Origin: an uncultured Clostridia bacterium
GTDB lineage: Bacteria; Bacillota; Clostridia; Lachnospirales; Bianqueaceae
Assembly (NCBI GenBank): GCA_947570515.1
Contig: CANOUM010000015.1
Span: 1-16,529, forward strand
Reading direction: 5' to 3'
DNA length: 16,529 nt
The position numbers and the translations under genes were made by a program. Shown here one piece after another: positions 7,302 through 13,278 of this stretch; within the stretch, counting starts at the first letter, position 1, and each line of letters starts with the position of its first letter. The notes under the pieces were generated by a model that saw nothing but the letters and a program-made list of their open reading frames with translations, ran no database searches and was not told the origin of the DNA.

Positions 7302-8387
7302 TTATTCTATGATGACTACTTCGCCTTCTTCAAGGCCCTGCGTAATTTCTGTGATTTTCTCCGTCTGAATGCCTGTCTGAACAGGCCGGATCTCACGGAA
7401 GCCCTGTTCATCTATACAGTATACAACTGTCTGACCGCGCAGATTTTTGACTGCGCTGTTTGGCACATAAATCGTATTTCGGCTCTCCTCCATAATCAGC
7501 ACGATTGTACCGGCGGCCCCTTGCTCAAGCGATGGATCCGGCGTCGTCATCGTAAGATACACGGCATCCTGCTTCAGCCCGTCAAAGTTTAACTCCTCCG
7601 CCCGGCGCGCGACCACCTGATATTCATTTCCTTCGCTGGTCAGCGTGTAGGTCTCTCCCGGCTGCAGCAAATTACCGTTTTCTGAATATACTTCAAACAT
7701 GGCTTCGCTCATATCAGAAAGCGTAACGACCTTTTTATTCTTGACCGACCGCTCTCCGTCCTGAAATTCATATAGGTATGTCACCACGCCGTCAATCGAG
7801 GCAATAATTTGACGCGTTTTCTTTTTGTCCTGCAGCTCCTTGAGGCGCTGCTCAGCGACCTGAATGGAATTTTTGAGCTGCTGCGCCTGCCCGGCATAGG
7901 TATCCACAACCTCATCTACCCGTGACACCCAGCCAGCCTGATTGCTTTCTGCAGCCTGCTTGTCCTGCAGCTGTGCCTCGCTGATACTCACGCCTTCGTT
8001 TTGATACAGATGGTTCAGACTCATATACAAATCATCAATCTGATTCTGCTGCTGCCGGATCTGTTCATCTAAGCTGCTTACATCCAGCTCCATCAGCACA
8101 TCACCGGCCTTGATGCTGTCTCCTACACTCACATATACCTTACTGATCTTCTCATCTCCGAGCTCGAATCCCAGCTTTTCAGTAGAAGACGGCACATAGC
8201 TGGCCCGAATTTGCTCCTGAACTACGACATCACCTCGAATGACCTGCGAGACTATGTAATCCTCTGTTTCCCCTTCCAACAAAAGAGGGGCCATTGGCAG
8301 CTCCTCTTCTTTTGGCAGCAACCCACAGCCCGTCATTGTCATGATGCATGTCCCGATGCATACTATTCCTAATAATTTTTTCTTCAT
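7302..8387 (-). CDS. Efflux adaptor lipoprotein (HlyD/MacA family), first of three
   Basis: First gene of the efflux operon, 361 residues from the start chosen. Lipobox MTGC gives lipidated C21 after a basic MKKK start and a hydrophobic core. First lipoyl half at about 80-102 (DSIKAGDVLMELD), coiled-coil hairpin at about 103-192, second lipoyl half at about 194-224 (QIIASIDGVVTYL), then the beta-barrel and membrane-proximal domains. The C-terminus ends GLEEGEVVIIE, like the end of the third adaptor (GLEPGQIVVLE), a common end for this family. Start: ATG 8385-8387 has AGAGG upstream, while a GTG at 8403-8405 has no ribosome binding site. It follows a candidate promoter and two palindromes, so it heads the operon. 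The YknX protein of B. subtilis is a known Gram-positive relative. Confidence 0.88.
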   Translation of the reverse strand: MKKKLLGIVCIGTCIMTMTGCGLLPKEEELPMAPLLLEGETEDYIVSQVIRGDVVVQEQIRASYVPSSTEKLGFELGDEKISKVYVSVGDSIKAGDVLMELDVSSLDEQIRQQQNQIDDLYMSLNHLYQNEGVSISEAQLQDKQAAESNQAGWVSRVDEVVDTYAGQAQQLKNSIQVAEQRLKELQDKKKTRQIIASIDGVVTYLYEFQDGERSVKNKKVVTLSDMSEAMFEVYSENGNLLQPGETYTLTSEGNEYQVVARRAEELNFDGLKQDAVYLTMTTPDPSLEQGAAGTIVLIMEESRNTIYVPNSAVKNLRGQTVVYCIDEQGFREIRPVQTGIQTEKITEITQGLEEGEVVIIE

Positions 8388-8406
8388 TCTCAGCCTCTCT
8401 GCCACT

Positions 8407-8437
8407 ATATCATACGATATGCTTTAATAATTGCCCA
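8407..8437 (-). promoter_or_regulatory. Candidate promoter of the efflux operon with overlapping palindrome
   Basis: The minus strand shows TGGGCA (8437-8432), a 17-base spacer and TATGAT (8414-8409). Transcription would begin close to 8402, about 15 bases before the first adaptor start. The perfect inverted repeat ATATC-N4-GATAT (8420-8407) covers the -10 element, which suits a repressor operator. The -35 match is poor, and other TATGAT copies lie at 8444-8449 and 8439-8444, so the exact promoter is uncertain. Confidence 0.4.
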
Positions 8438-8446
8438 CATCATATC

Positions 8447-8461
8447 ATATCTTATCGATAT
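8447..8461. promoter_or_regulatory. Second operator-like inverted repeat
   Basis: The sequence reads ATATC-N5-GATAT, the same half-sites as the repeat at 8407-8420, about 40 bases upstream of it. The two sites could bind the same regulator. No regulator gene lies in this cassette, and I cannot assign the motif to a named family. Confidence 0.35.
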
Positions 8462-8495
8462 AATCCAGAAAAATCTTTATATTGATGGCTTTTCC

Positions 8496-8735
8496 TCAGC
8501 CTACTACTTCTGTCCGTTCCTCCAGCATCCGAATATTTTGATAATGATAATCGTATTTTGCTTCCTGCGACTTAATTTCATAAATGATACTATCCACTAA
8601 GCGCTCGTCCACGACGTCCTCCAGCTGCAGATAAAGACGCTCCAATTCCTGTTTTGTCTCCTCCAGCTGATAAGCCTCGTGCTGCCAAAAGCGCGCCAGC
8701 TTCTCTTCTCTATCCGTCCTTCTTCTTTTAAACAT
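8496..8735 (-). CDS. yaaL: YaaL-like small protein (DUF2508 family)
   Basis: Charged, mostly helical protein of 79 residues with no membrane segment or known catalytic motif. The basic MFKRRRTD start, the FWQHEAYQL region and the central acidic helices fit the DUF2508/YaaL family, whose function is not established. Placement directly after recR is the same as in B. subtilis and is the strongest support. The start is ATG 8733-8735 with AAGGAGGAAGG just upstream; an in-frame ATG at 8787-8789 lies in a structured leader and would add 18 unrelated residues. The gap to recR is 87 bases, unlike the 1-2 base gaps upstream, and it holds a hairpin that covers the ribosome binding site. Confidence 0.8.
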   Translation of the reverse strand: MFKRRRTDREEKLARFWQHEAYQLEETKQELERLYLQLEDVVDERLVDSIIYEIKSQEAKYDYHYQNIRMLEERTEVVG

Positions 8736-8737
8736 AA

Positions 8738-8803
8738 AAACCTTCCTCCTTATGCATATCACCGGTCTTGCTATTACCAGTATATCCATAAAAAGGAAGG
8801 TTT
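8738..8803 (-). promoter_or_regulatory. Structured leader hiding the yaaL ribosome binding site
   Basis: On the minus strand AAACCTTCCT (8803-8794) is perfectly complementary to AGGAAGGTTT (8747-8738), the latter overlapping the AGGAGGAAGG site of yaaL. Between them ACTGGT pairs with ACCGGT around a 9-base loop, extended by ATAT with ATAT across a bulged G. The whole 66 bases could fold into one long hairpin that blocks yaaL translation. No T-run follows, so a terminator is unlikely. Confidence 0.45.
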
Positions 8804-8822
8804 ATTCAAAGAATGATTCGTT

Positions 8823-9422
8823 TTACAGGGGTACTCGCCCCTCCAGCGCACGAGCCAGCGTTACCTCATCAATATATTCCAGATCGCCGCCCACCGGCAC
8901 ACCATTGGCAATCCGCGTCACCTTCACTCCCAGCGGCTTCAATAAACGGCTCAAATACATCGCCGTTGTCTCTCCTTCCACTGTAGGATTCGTCGCAATG
9001 ATCACTTCCTGTACCGTCTCATCCTTCAATCGTTCTAATAGCTCTTTGATCTTTAAATCCTGAGGATTCACACCCGAAAGTGGCGAAATCACCCCCTGCA
9101 GGATATGATACACCCCTTTATACTGCCGCGTGCGTTCATATGCCGCCATGTCCCGCGCATCCTCCACGACCATAATCACCGTATGATCCCTGGACGCATC
9201 AGAACAGATGGGACACAGCTCCTCATCCGTCAGGCATCCGCACTCCTTACAATAGCGCACCTGTGTCCTTGCCGACACAATGGCCTCCGCCAGTGCCTGC
9301 GTCTCTTCCTTGGGCATGCGAATCATATGAAACGCCAGCCGCTGTGCGCTCTTCCGGCCGATTCCGGGCAATCTCGACAGCTCCTCAATCAGCTTAGAAA
9401 CCGGACTGCCAAAATAATCCAT
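8823..9422 (-). CDS. recR: Recombination mediator RecR
   Basis: DNA-binding protein of the RecFOR pathway, which helps load RecA at gaps; 199 residues, the normal length. Domains in order: helix-hairpin-helix LPGIGRKSAQR at 18-28, a four-cysteine zinc site at C58, C61, C70 and C73, a Toprim fold from about 82 with EDARD at 87-91 and NPTVEGE at 145-151, and the C-terminal GVPVGGDLEY box at 174-183. Nothing is missing. It starts two bases after the ybaB stop codon, with only a weak GGGGA site, so its translation is probably coupled to ybaB. The dnaX-ybaB-recR order is widely conserved. Confidence 0.97.
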   Translation of the reverse strand: MDYFGSPVSKLIEELSRLPGIGRKSAQRLAFHMIRMPKEETQALAEAIVSARTQVRYCKECGCLTDEELCPICSDASRDHTVIMVVEDARDMAAYERTRQYKGVYHILQGVISPLSGVNPQDLKIKELLERLKDETVQEVIIATNPTVEGETTAMYLSRLLKPLGVKVTRIANGVPVGGDLEYIDEVTLARALEGRVPL

Positions 9423-9424
9423 AA

Positions 9425-9766
9425 TTAGAAAATCCCCGGAATATTCAGGCCGCCGCTGATGCCGCCCATCTTCTGCTCATGATATTCTTCAATCTGACGC
9501 AGCGCCTCATTCGCAGCCGCCACGATCAGATCCTGCAACATTTCAATATCCTCCGGATCCACAACCTCCGGCTTCAGCTCCACGCTGACAACCTGCTTCT
9601 TACCTGTCACAATCACCTTTACAGCCTCGCCGCCGGCCGTTCCCTCGAACTCCTTAGCCTCCAGCTCCTTCTGCATCTCCTCCATTTGACGCTGCACACG
9701 CTGCGCCTGCTTCATCAAATTATTCATGCCGCCCGGCATTCCGGTAAAACCACCACGTTTTGCCAT
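9425..9766 (-). CDS. ybaB: YbaB/EbfC-family nucleoid-associated protein
   Basis: Small DNA-binding protein of the YbaB/EbfC (YaaK) family, 113 residues from the start chosen. A flexible Gly-rich start (GGFTGMPGGM) leads into helix MNNLMKQAQRVQRQMEEMQ at 14-32. The GGEAVKVIVTGKKQVVSV strand region at about 45-62 and helices with the PEDIEMLQDLIVAAANEA pattern (71-88) are the family core; the tail is GGISGGLNIPG. It acts as a dimer on DNA and is found beside recR and dnaX across bacteria. Start: ATG 9764-9766 follows the dnaX stop by one base and has GGAGG 10 bases upstream. The ATG at 9773-9775 would be only one base from that site. Confidence 0.95.
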   Translation of the reverse strand: MAKRGGFTGMPGGMNNLMKQAQRVQRQMEEMQKELEAKEFEGTAGGEAVKVIVTGKKQVVSVELKPEVVDPEDIEMLQDLIVAAANEALRQIEEYHEQKMGGISGGLNIPGIF

Positions 9767-9767
9767 T

Positions 9768-11345
9768 CTATTCATTCCTCCAATTCACATCCGTATGGAT
9801 TTGATTCTTAATATCACTCAGGTCTCCGCCTGTCGCGCGCGGTTTCTCATCACTGATCACCCGCACCCGATAACGACTCCCTGTAGCTTCCTCAATCTGA
9901 TCCTCAATCAGCGACAGCTTCTCGCCGCCCTTCATCTCCAGCTGCTGACAATAAATCGCCTTACCCGCCCTAAGCACCAGCTCATCAGACGCCGCACCCG
10001 CCTCCAGCCGCATCAGATTCAGCGTATACAGACTCTGCCACTGCGTACTGATTTTTTTTCGAATCTCCGGCCATCTCTGGATCACAGCCTGTTGCTCTGC
10101 CGAACCTTTTGCCGCATTTTCAGACGGCCCTTTTTTTTCCGGCGGTCTGGATACCGGCACGGCCGGAACCGGCTCCTGCCTCCTGCTTTGCTCCTGCGGC
10201 AGCCGCTCCCGTTTACTGTACGACGCCTCTTGCCGCGGACGCTCTGGCTCCCCAACGGGTCGCCTTCGCAAAAGCCCCAGTAGTCCTACCTCTAAAATAA
10301 TTCGCTTTTCCGAAGCCGTTTTTAGCTTTGCCTCCAGCTTCGCCAGGCTCTCAATATACCATGTCAGCTGATCTGCGCTCAGCTCGCTTGCCTGCTTTTG
10401 AATCCGCTGCATCTGATCCGTATCCGTCTCAATCAAACCTGCGGCTTGCTCCTTTAACACTTGACTCACCAATACATTACGCAGATATCCGCTCCATGTA
10501 TTCAAAAACTGCAATGCATCCCGGCCCTCTGCAAACACCTGCTGAATCAGCGTTAGCAGCACTGCCGCATCCTCCTGCGCCAGCGCTTCGGTCATCTCTG
10601 TGAATATCCTGCTGTCTACCGCGCCCAGTACATCCCGCACTTTCGCCAGCGTGATCTCTTCATCTATATAATATGCATGACATTGATCCAGGATACTCAG
10701 CGCATCCCGCATTCCTCCGTCTGCCAAAGCAGCAATATAATGCAGCGCCGCATCCTCTGCCCGGATGCCTTCTTTTCCACAGACCTGCATCAAATGCTCC
10801 GTGATCTCCTGCACTGTAATGCGCTTAAAATCATAGCGCTGACAGCGCGATAAAATCGTCGGCAAGACCTTGTGAGGCTCCGTGGTCGCCAAAATGAAAA
10901 TGACATGTGCCGGCGGTTCCTCCAGTGTTTTTAACAGTGCATTAAAGGCCGATTGCGTCAGCATATGCACTTCATCAATAATATAAACCTTATACCGCCC
11001 TTTAGACGGCGTATACTGTACTTCTTCACGCAGATCCCGAATATTTTCTACACCGTTGTTGGAGGCCGCATCGATCTCAACCAAATGAAAACTGCTCTCG
11101 GCTTCCTTGCATAGCTCACATTCATTACAGGGATTCCCGTCGACCGGATGCAGACAATTGACTGCCCTGGCAAATACTTTTGCGGTTGAGGTTTTGCCGG
11201 TTCCGCGTGTACCGCAAAACAGATATGCATGCCCCACCTGCCCATATTTTACTTGATTCTGCAGCGCTGTAATGACCGCCCGCTGCCCTACCATCTCATC
11301 AAAAGTAGCGGGCCTGTATTTCCGGTACAATGCCAGATATGACAT
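9768..11345 (-). CDS. dnaX: DNA polymerase III subunit gamma/tau (clamp loader)
   Basis: ATPase of the replicative clamp loader, 525 residues, somewhat shorter than B. subtilis DnaX (563). Walker A GTRGTGKTS is at 45-53, the zinc cysteines are C64, C73, C76 and C79, Walker B with DEVH is at 121-127, and the SRC arginine finger is at 166-168. Domain III ends near 362. A Pro/Arg/Glu-rich linker (about 363-412) leads to a C-terminal domain (415-500) that would contact polymerase. The linker carries an eight-A run in frame (codons 403-405) where slippage to -1 would meet a stop three codons later, as in the dnaX genes that make both tau and gamma. ATG 11343-11345 has AAAGGAG five bases upstream. 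The SRP RNA gene lies 48 bases before it, and no separate dnaX promoter is obvious. Confidence 0.97.
   Translation of the reverse strand: MSYLALYRKYRPATFDEMVGQRAVITALQNQVKYGQVGHAYLFCGTRGTGKTSTAKVFARAVNCLHPVDGNPCNECELCKEAESSFHLVEIDAASNNGVENIRDLREEVQYTPSKGRYKVYIIDEVHMLTQSAFNALLKTLEEPPAHVIFILATTEPHKVLPTILSRCQRYDFKRITVQEITEHLMQVCGKEGIRAEDAALHYIAALADGGMRDALSILDQCHAYYIDEEITLAKVRDVLGAVDSRIFTEMTEALAQEDAAVLLTLIQQVFAEGRDALQFLNTWSGYLRNVLVSQVLKEQAAGLIETDTDQMQRIQKQASELSADQLTWYIESLAKLEAKLKTASEKRIILEVGLLGLLRRRPVGEPERPRQEASYSKRERLPQEQSRRQEPVPAVPVSRPPEKKGPSENAAKGSAEQQAVIQRWPEIRKKISTQWQSLYTLNLMRLEAGAASDELVLRAGKAIYCQQLEMKGGEKLSLIEDQIEEATGSRYRVRVISDEKPRATGGDLSDIKNQIHTDVNWRNE
10120..10138 (-). promoter_or_regulatory. 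Candidate dnaX slippage/frameshift site
   Basis: The minus strand reads GAA AAA AAA GGG in the dnaX frame, with eight A residues at 10138-10131 containing the slippery heptamer A-AAA-AAA. After a -1 shift the codons become AGG GCC GTC and then TGA (10122-10120), ending the protein at about residue 408, right after domain III. Insertion of one A by RNA polymerase slippage would have the same outcome. Confidence 0.55.
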
Positions 11346-11393
11346 GAAATCTCCTTTCGCTGAATCGATCGCCGTTACTCACCGTACTAAATA

Positions 11394-11535
11394 AATACTC
11401 CGCGTGAATAGCTCCCACCCGGCGGGCCATATCACATAGAAAGATCTTCTTAGTGCTGCTTCCTTCCGGACCTGACACGGTTCAAAGTTTTCTATTGTAT
11501 GATGCCAAATGTTCATTACTACTCACGCGGAGCAT
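11394..11535 (-). ncRNA. ffs: Signal recognition particle RNA (small bacterial type)
   Basis: RNA scaffold of the signal recognition particle, which binds Ffh and targets membrane and secreted proteins. The conserved apical domain is clear: GTCCGGAAGGAAGCAG with the GGAA tetraloop and the symmetric internal loop, within minus-strand 11483-11453. The ends pair over 13 positions (ATGCTCCGCGTGA at 11535-11523 with TCACGCGGAGTAT at 11407-11395), and inner helices such as ATAGAAA with TTTCTAT continue the rod. About 142 bases is between the small E. coli form (114) and the large Bacillus form (about 270); I do not see a clear Alu domain. Its place before dnaX is the same as scr in B. subtilis. The closing helix is followed by TATTTATTT, which could end or slow transcription before dnaX. 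Confidence 0.93.
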
Positions 11536-11540
11536 AGTTA

Positions 11541-11569
11541 AGTATAGCCAACTTTTTTTTATCTGTCAA
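11541..11569 (-). promoter_or_regulatory. Consensus sigma-A promoter of the SRP RNA gene
   Basis: TTGACA (11569-11564), a 17-base spacer and TATACT (11546-11541) on the minus strand. The A at 11535, six bases beyond, is the first base of the SRP RNA end helix, so promoter and RNA end agree. Since no other promoter is evident before dnaX, this may also feed dnaX, ybaB, recR and yaaL by readthrough. Confidence 0.85.
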
Positions 11570-11657
11570 GGCTTTTATCAACGATTCGTCTTGTTCTGCC
11601 GCAGCATATTCTATATGCTCCTCTGCTTATTCCACCACTAATAACCCATGAAAACAA

Positions 11658-11686
11658 TTGACATTTTGCAAGACAGATGGTATCAT
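11658..11686 (+). promoter_or_regulatory. Consensus sigma-A promoter of asd
   Basis: TTGACA (11658-11663), 17 bases, TATCAT (11681-11686). Transcription should begin near 11693, leaving a leader of about 35 bases, too short for a lysine riboswitch. It diverges from the SRP RNA promoter; the roughly 90 bases between the two hold nothing else I can recognise. Confidence 0.8.
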
Positions 11687-11727
11687 ATTGCGGAATTTAT
11701 AATCTTCACGCGTAGGAGGTACTCGCT

Positions 11728-12807
11728 ATGAAAAATTATCGTGTAGGCATTGTTGGGGCAACCGGCATGGTTGGTCAGCGTTTTGCCACCCTTTTAGAAA
11801 ATCATCCGTGGTTTCATGTAACGGCTCTTTTAGCATCTGCTAACAGCGCCGGTAAAACATATAAAGAAGCCGTTGGTAACCGCTGGGCCATGAAAACGCC
11901 CATGCCCGCTGCGATGTCCGATATGGTCGTATTGGATGCCGCTAACATCGATGCAGTAAAAGATTTGGTTGACTTCATTTTTTGTGCAGTCAATATGCCA
12001 AAAGATCAGATCAAAGCATTAGAGGAATCCTATGCCAAGGCCGAGATTCCCGTCATCTCCAACAACTCTGCCCACCGCGGCACGGCTGATGTTCCGATGG
12101 TAATCCCGGAGTTAAATGCGGCGCATACCGCCATTATTGGCGCTCAGCGCAAAAGATTGGGAACTAAAAAAGGCTTTATCGCTGTAAAATCCAATTGTTC
12201 TATTCAGAGCTATGTCCCGGCTCTGCATCCGCTAAAAGAAAAGTTTGGCCTGACCAAGGTCCTGGCCTGCACTTATCAGGCGATTTCCGGCGCCGGAAAA
12301 ACCTTTGAGCGCTGGCCGGAGATGGTCGATAATCTGATCCCCTATATTGGCGGCGAAGAGGAAAAAAGCGAACAGGAACCGCTGAAAGTTTGGGGACATA
12401 TCGAAGATGGCCAAATTGTAAGCGCTGATGATGTGTCCATCACGACGCAGTGCCTGCGTGTGCCGGTCAGCGACGGACATACGGCTGCTGTATTTGCTTC
12501 TTTTGAGAAGAAGCCGAGCCTTGAAGAGATCAAGGAAATTTGGGCTGCATTTCATTCACAGGCGCAGGAGCTTGGGCTTCCCTCTGCTCCTCAGCAGTTT
12601 ATTCATTACTTTGAAGAAGACGATCGTCCGCAGGCTAAGCTGGATCGCGAGCTGGAGGGCGGCATGGCTATTAGCGTAGGGCGTCTCCGTCCTGATTCAC
12701 AGTATGACATTAAATTTGTTTGTCTGTCCCACAATACGCTGCGCGGCGCTGCCGGCGGGGCTGTTGAGTTGGCCGAGCTTCTGGCTGCTCAGGGCTATTT
12801 GGACTAA
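11728..12807 (+). CDS. asd: Aspartate-semialdehyde dehydrogenase
   Basis: Cytosolic NADPH-dependent enzyme converting aspartyl phosphate to aspartate semialdehyde, the branch point to lysine, diaminopimelate, threonine and methionine. At 359 residues it has the longer form typical of the archaeal/fungal-like branch of the family, also found in Clostridia. NADP-binding GATGMVG is at 10-16. The catalytic cysteine is C157 in KSNCSIQ, followed by YQAISGAGK at 183-191, and the CLRVPVSDGH box at 242-251 carries the substrate arginine R244 and the catalytic histidine H251. The end has the usual NTLRGAAGGAVELAELL helix. ATG 11728 has TAGGAGGT about 8 bases upstream. The gene has its own promoter and terminator, so it is a single-gene unit. 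Confidence 0.97.
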   Translation: MKNYRVGIVGATGMVGQRFATLLENHPWFHVTALLASANSAGKTYKEAVGNRWAMKTPMPAAMSDMVVLDAANIDAVKDLVDFIFCAVNMPKDQIKALEESYAKAEIPVISNNSAHRGTADVPMVIPELNAAHTAIIGAQRKRLGTKKGFIAVKSNCSIQSYVPALHPLKEKFGLTKVLACTYQAISGAGKTFERWPEMVDNLIPYIGGEEEKSEQEPLKVWGHIEDGQIVSADDVSITTQCLRVPVSDGHTAAVFASFEKKPSLEEIKEIWAAFHSQAQELGLPSAPQQFIHYFEEDDRPQAKLDRELEGGMAISVGRLRPDSQYDIKFVCLSHNTLRGAAGGAVELAELLAAQGYLD

Positions 12808-12821
12808 TTGAATTTATAATT

Positions 12822-12862
12822 AAAAGGTTAAACCGGGCGAGAGCTCGCTTTAGCCTTTTTTA
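12822..12862 (+). terminator. Intrinsic terminator of asd
   Basis: AAAAGGTTAAA (12823-12833) pairs with TTTAGCCTTTT (12849-12859), with one G-U pair, and GCGAG continues into CTCGC around a tight loop, with a few bulged bases (CCGG). A T-rich run follows. It starts 15 bases past the asd stop codon. Confidence 0.8.
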
Positions 12863-12871
12863 TTTATGCTC

Positions 12872-12900
12872 TTGAATTTCACTGATAAAATGATTACAAT
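12872..12900 (+). promoter_or_regulatory. Promoter of the PII-like/antiporter operon
   Basis: TTGAAT (12872-12877), a 17-base spacer and TACAAT (12895-12900), directly after the asd terminator. Transcription would begin near 12907, about 30 bases before the first gene. No operator-like repeat stands out. Confidence 0.65.
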
Positions 12901-12936
12901 AAACTCATATAATTCATCTTTTAGGAGGAGAACTCT

Positions 12937-13278
12937 ATGCAGTTACTGTTTGTTGTCTTAAACAAAGTTGAGTGCCTTGAAGAAATTCTTGAAAAACTGG
13001 GGGAGGCCAAGTTATATGGCGCCACTATCCTTGAAAGCAAGGGTATGGCGCACAGCCTCAGCGAATTCAGTGATCTGTCTTTCATGATGTCTCTGCGAAT
13101 GCTGCTCGATCCCGGGCACAAAGAGAGCCGTACCATTTTTATGGTGATCGACGAGGCTCAGATTCCCGTTGTATCTCAGATCGTCAACGAAGTAACGGGC
13201 GGGCTCGATAAGCCTGATACCGGCATCATTTTCACCGTCCCGGTAGGCTATACGGAAGGACTGAAAACAAACGAATGA
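12937..13278 (+). CDS. Small PII-like protein, candidate regulator of the adjacent antiporter
   Basis: Soluble protein of 113 residues with no signal or membrane segment. The pattern fits the PII superfamily (ferredoxin-like fold, trimeric, often nucleotide-binding): strand MQLLFVVLNK at 1-10, helix CLEEILEKL, strand GATILESKGMA at 28-38 in the place of PII's GxTVTEVKGFG, strand RTIFMVIDE at 65-73, helix, and a B-loop-like TGGLDKPDTGIIFTVPV at 87-103 matching PII's GKIGDGKIFV region. The T-loop position (39-64) has SEFSDLSFMMSLRMLLDPG and lacks the modified tyrosine of GlnB, so uridylylation is not expected. Its stop overlaps the antiporter start as ATGA, implying equal synthesis. PII-like proteins encoded next to transporters often gate them; that role is inferred. 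RBS AGGAGGAG precedes ATG 12937. Confidence 0.72.
   Translation: MQLLFVVLNKVECLEEILEKLGEAKLYGATILESKGMAHSLSEFSDLSFMMSLRMLLDPGHKESRTIFMVIDEAQIPVVSQIVNEVTGGLDKPDTGIIFTVPVGYTEGLKTNE

Noticed and set aside
10131..10138. Eight-base A run in dnaX as a sequencing error or a gene break.
   Set aside because: The zero frame continues to a full C-terminal domain and a stop placed one base before ybaB, so the gene is intact.
9726..10283. Open frame of 185 codons on the plus strand opposite the 3' part of dnaX.
   Set aside because: Its translation is rich in Arg, Pro and Leu, as expected for the antisense of a Glu/Arg-rich linker. No motif or ribosome binding site was seen.
11453..11641. Short open frame on the plus strand upstream of asd.
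   Set aside because: It starts inside the SRP RNA core and runs through the SRP promoter. No ribosome binding site precedes it.
11693..11727. Lysine riboswitch (L box) ahead of asd.
   Set aside because: The promoter leaves a leader of only about 35 bases, far too short for that riboswitch.
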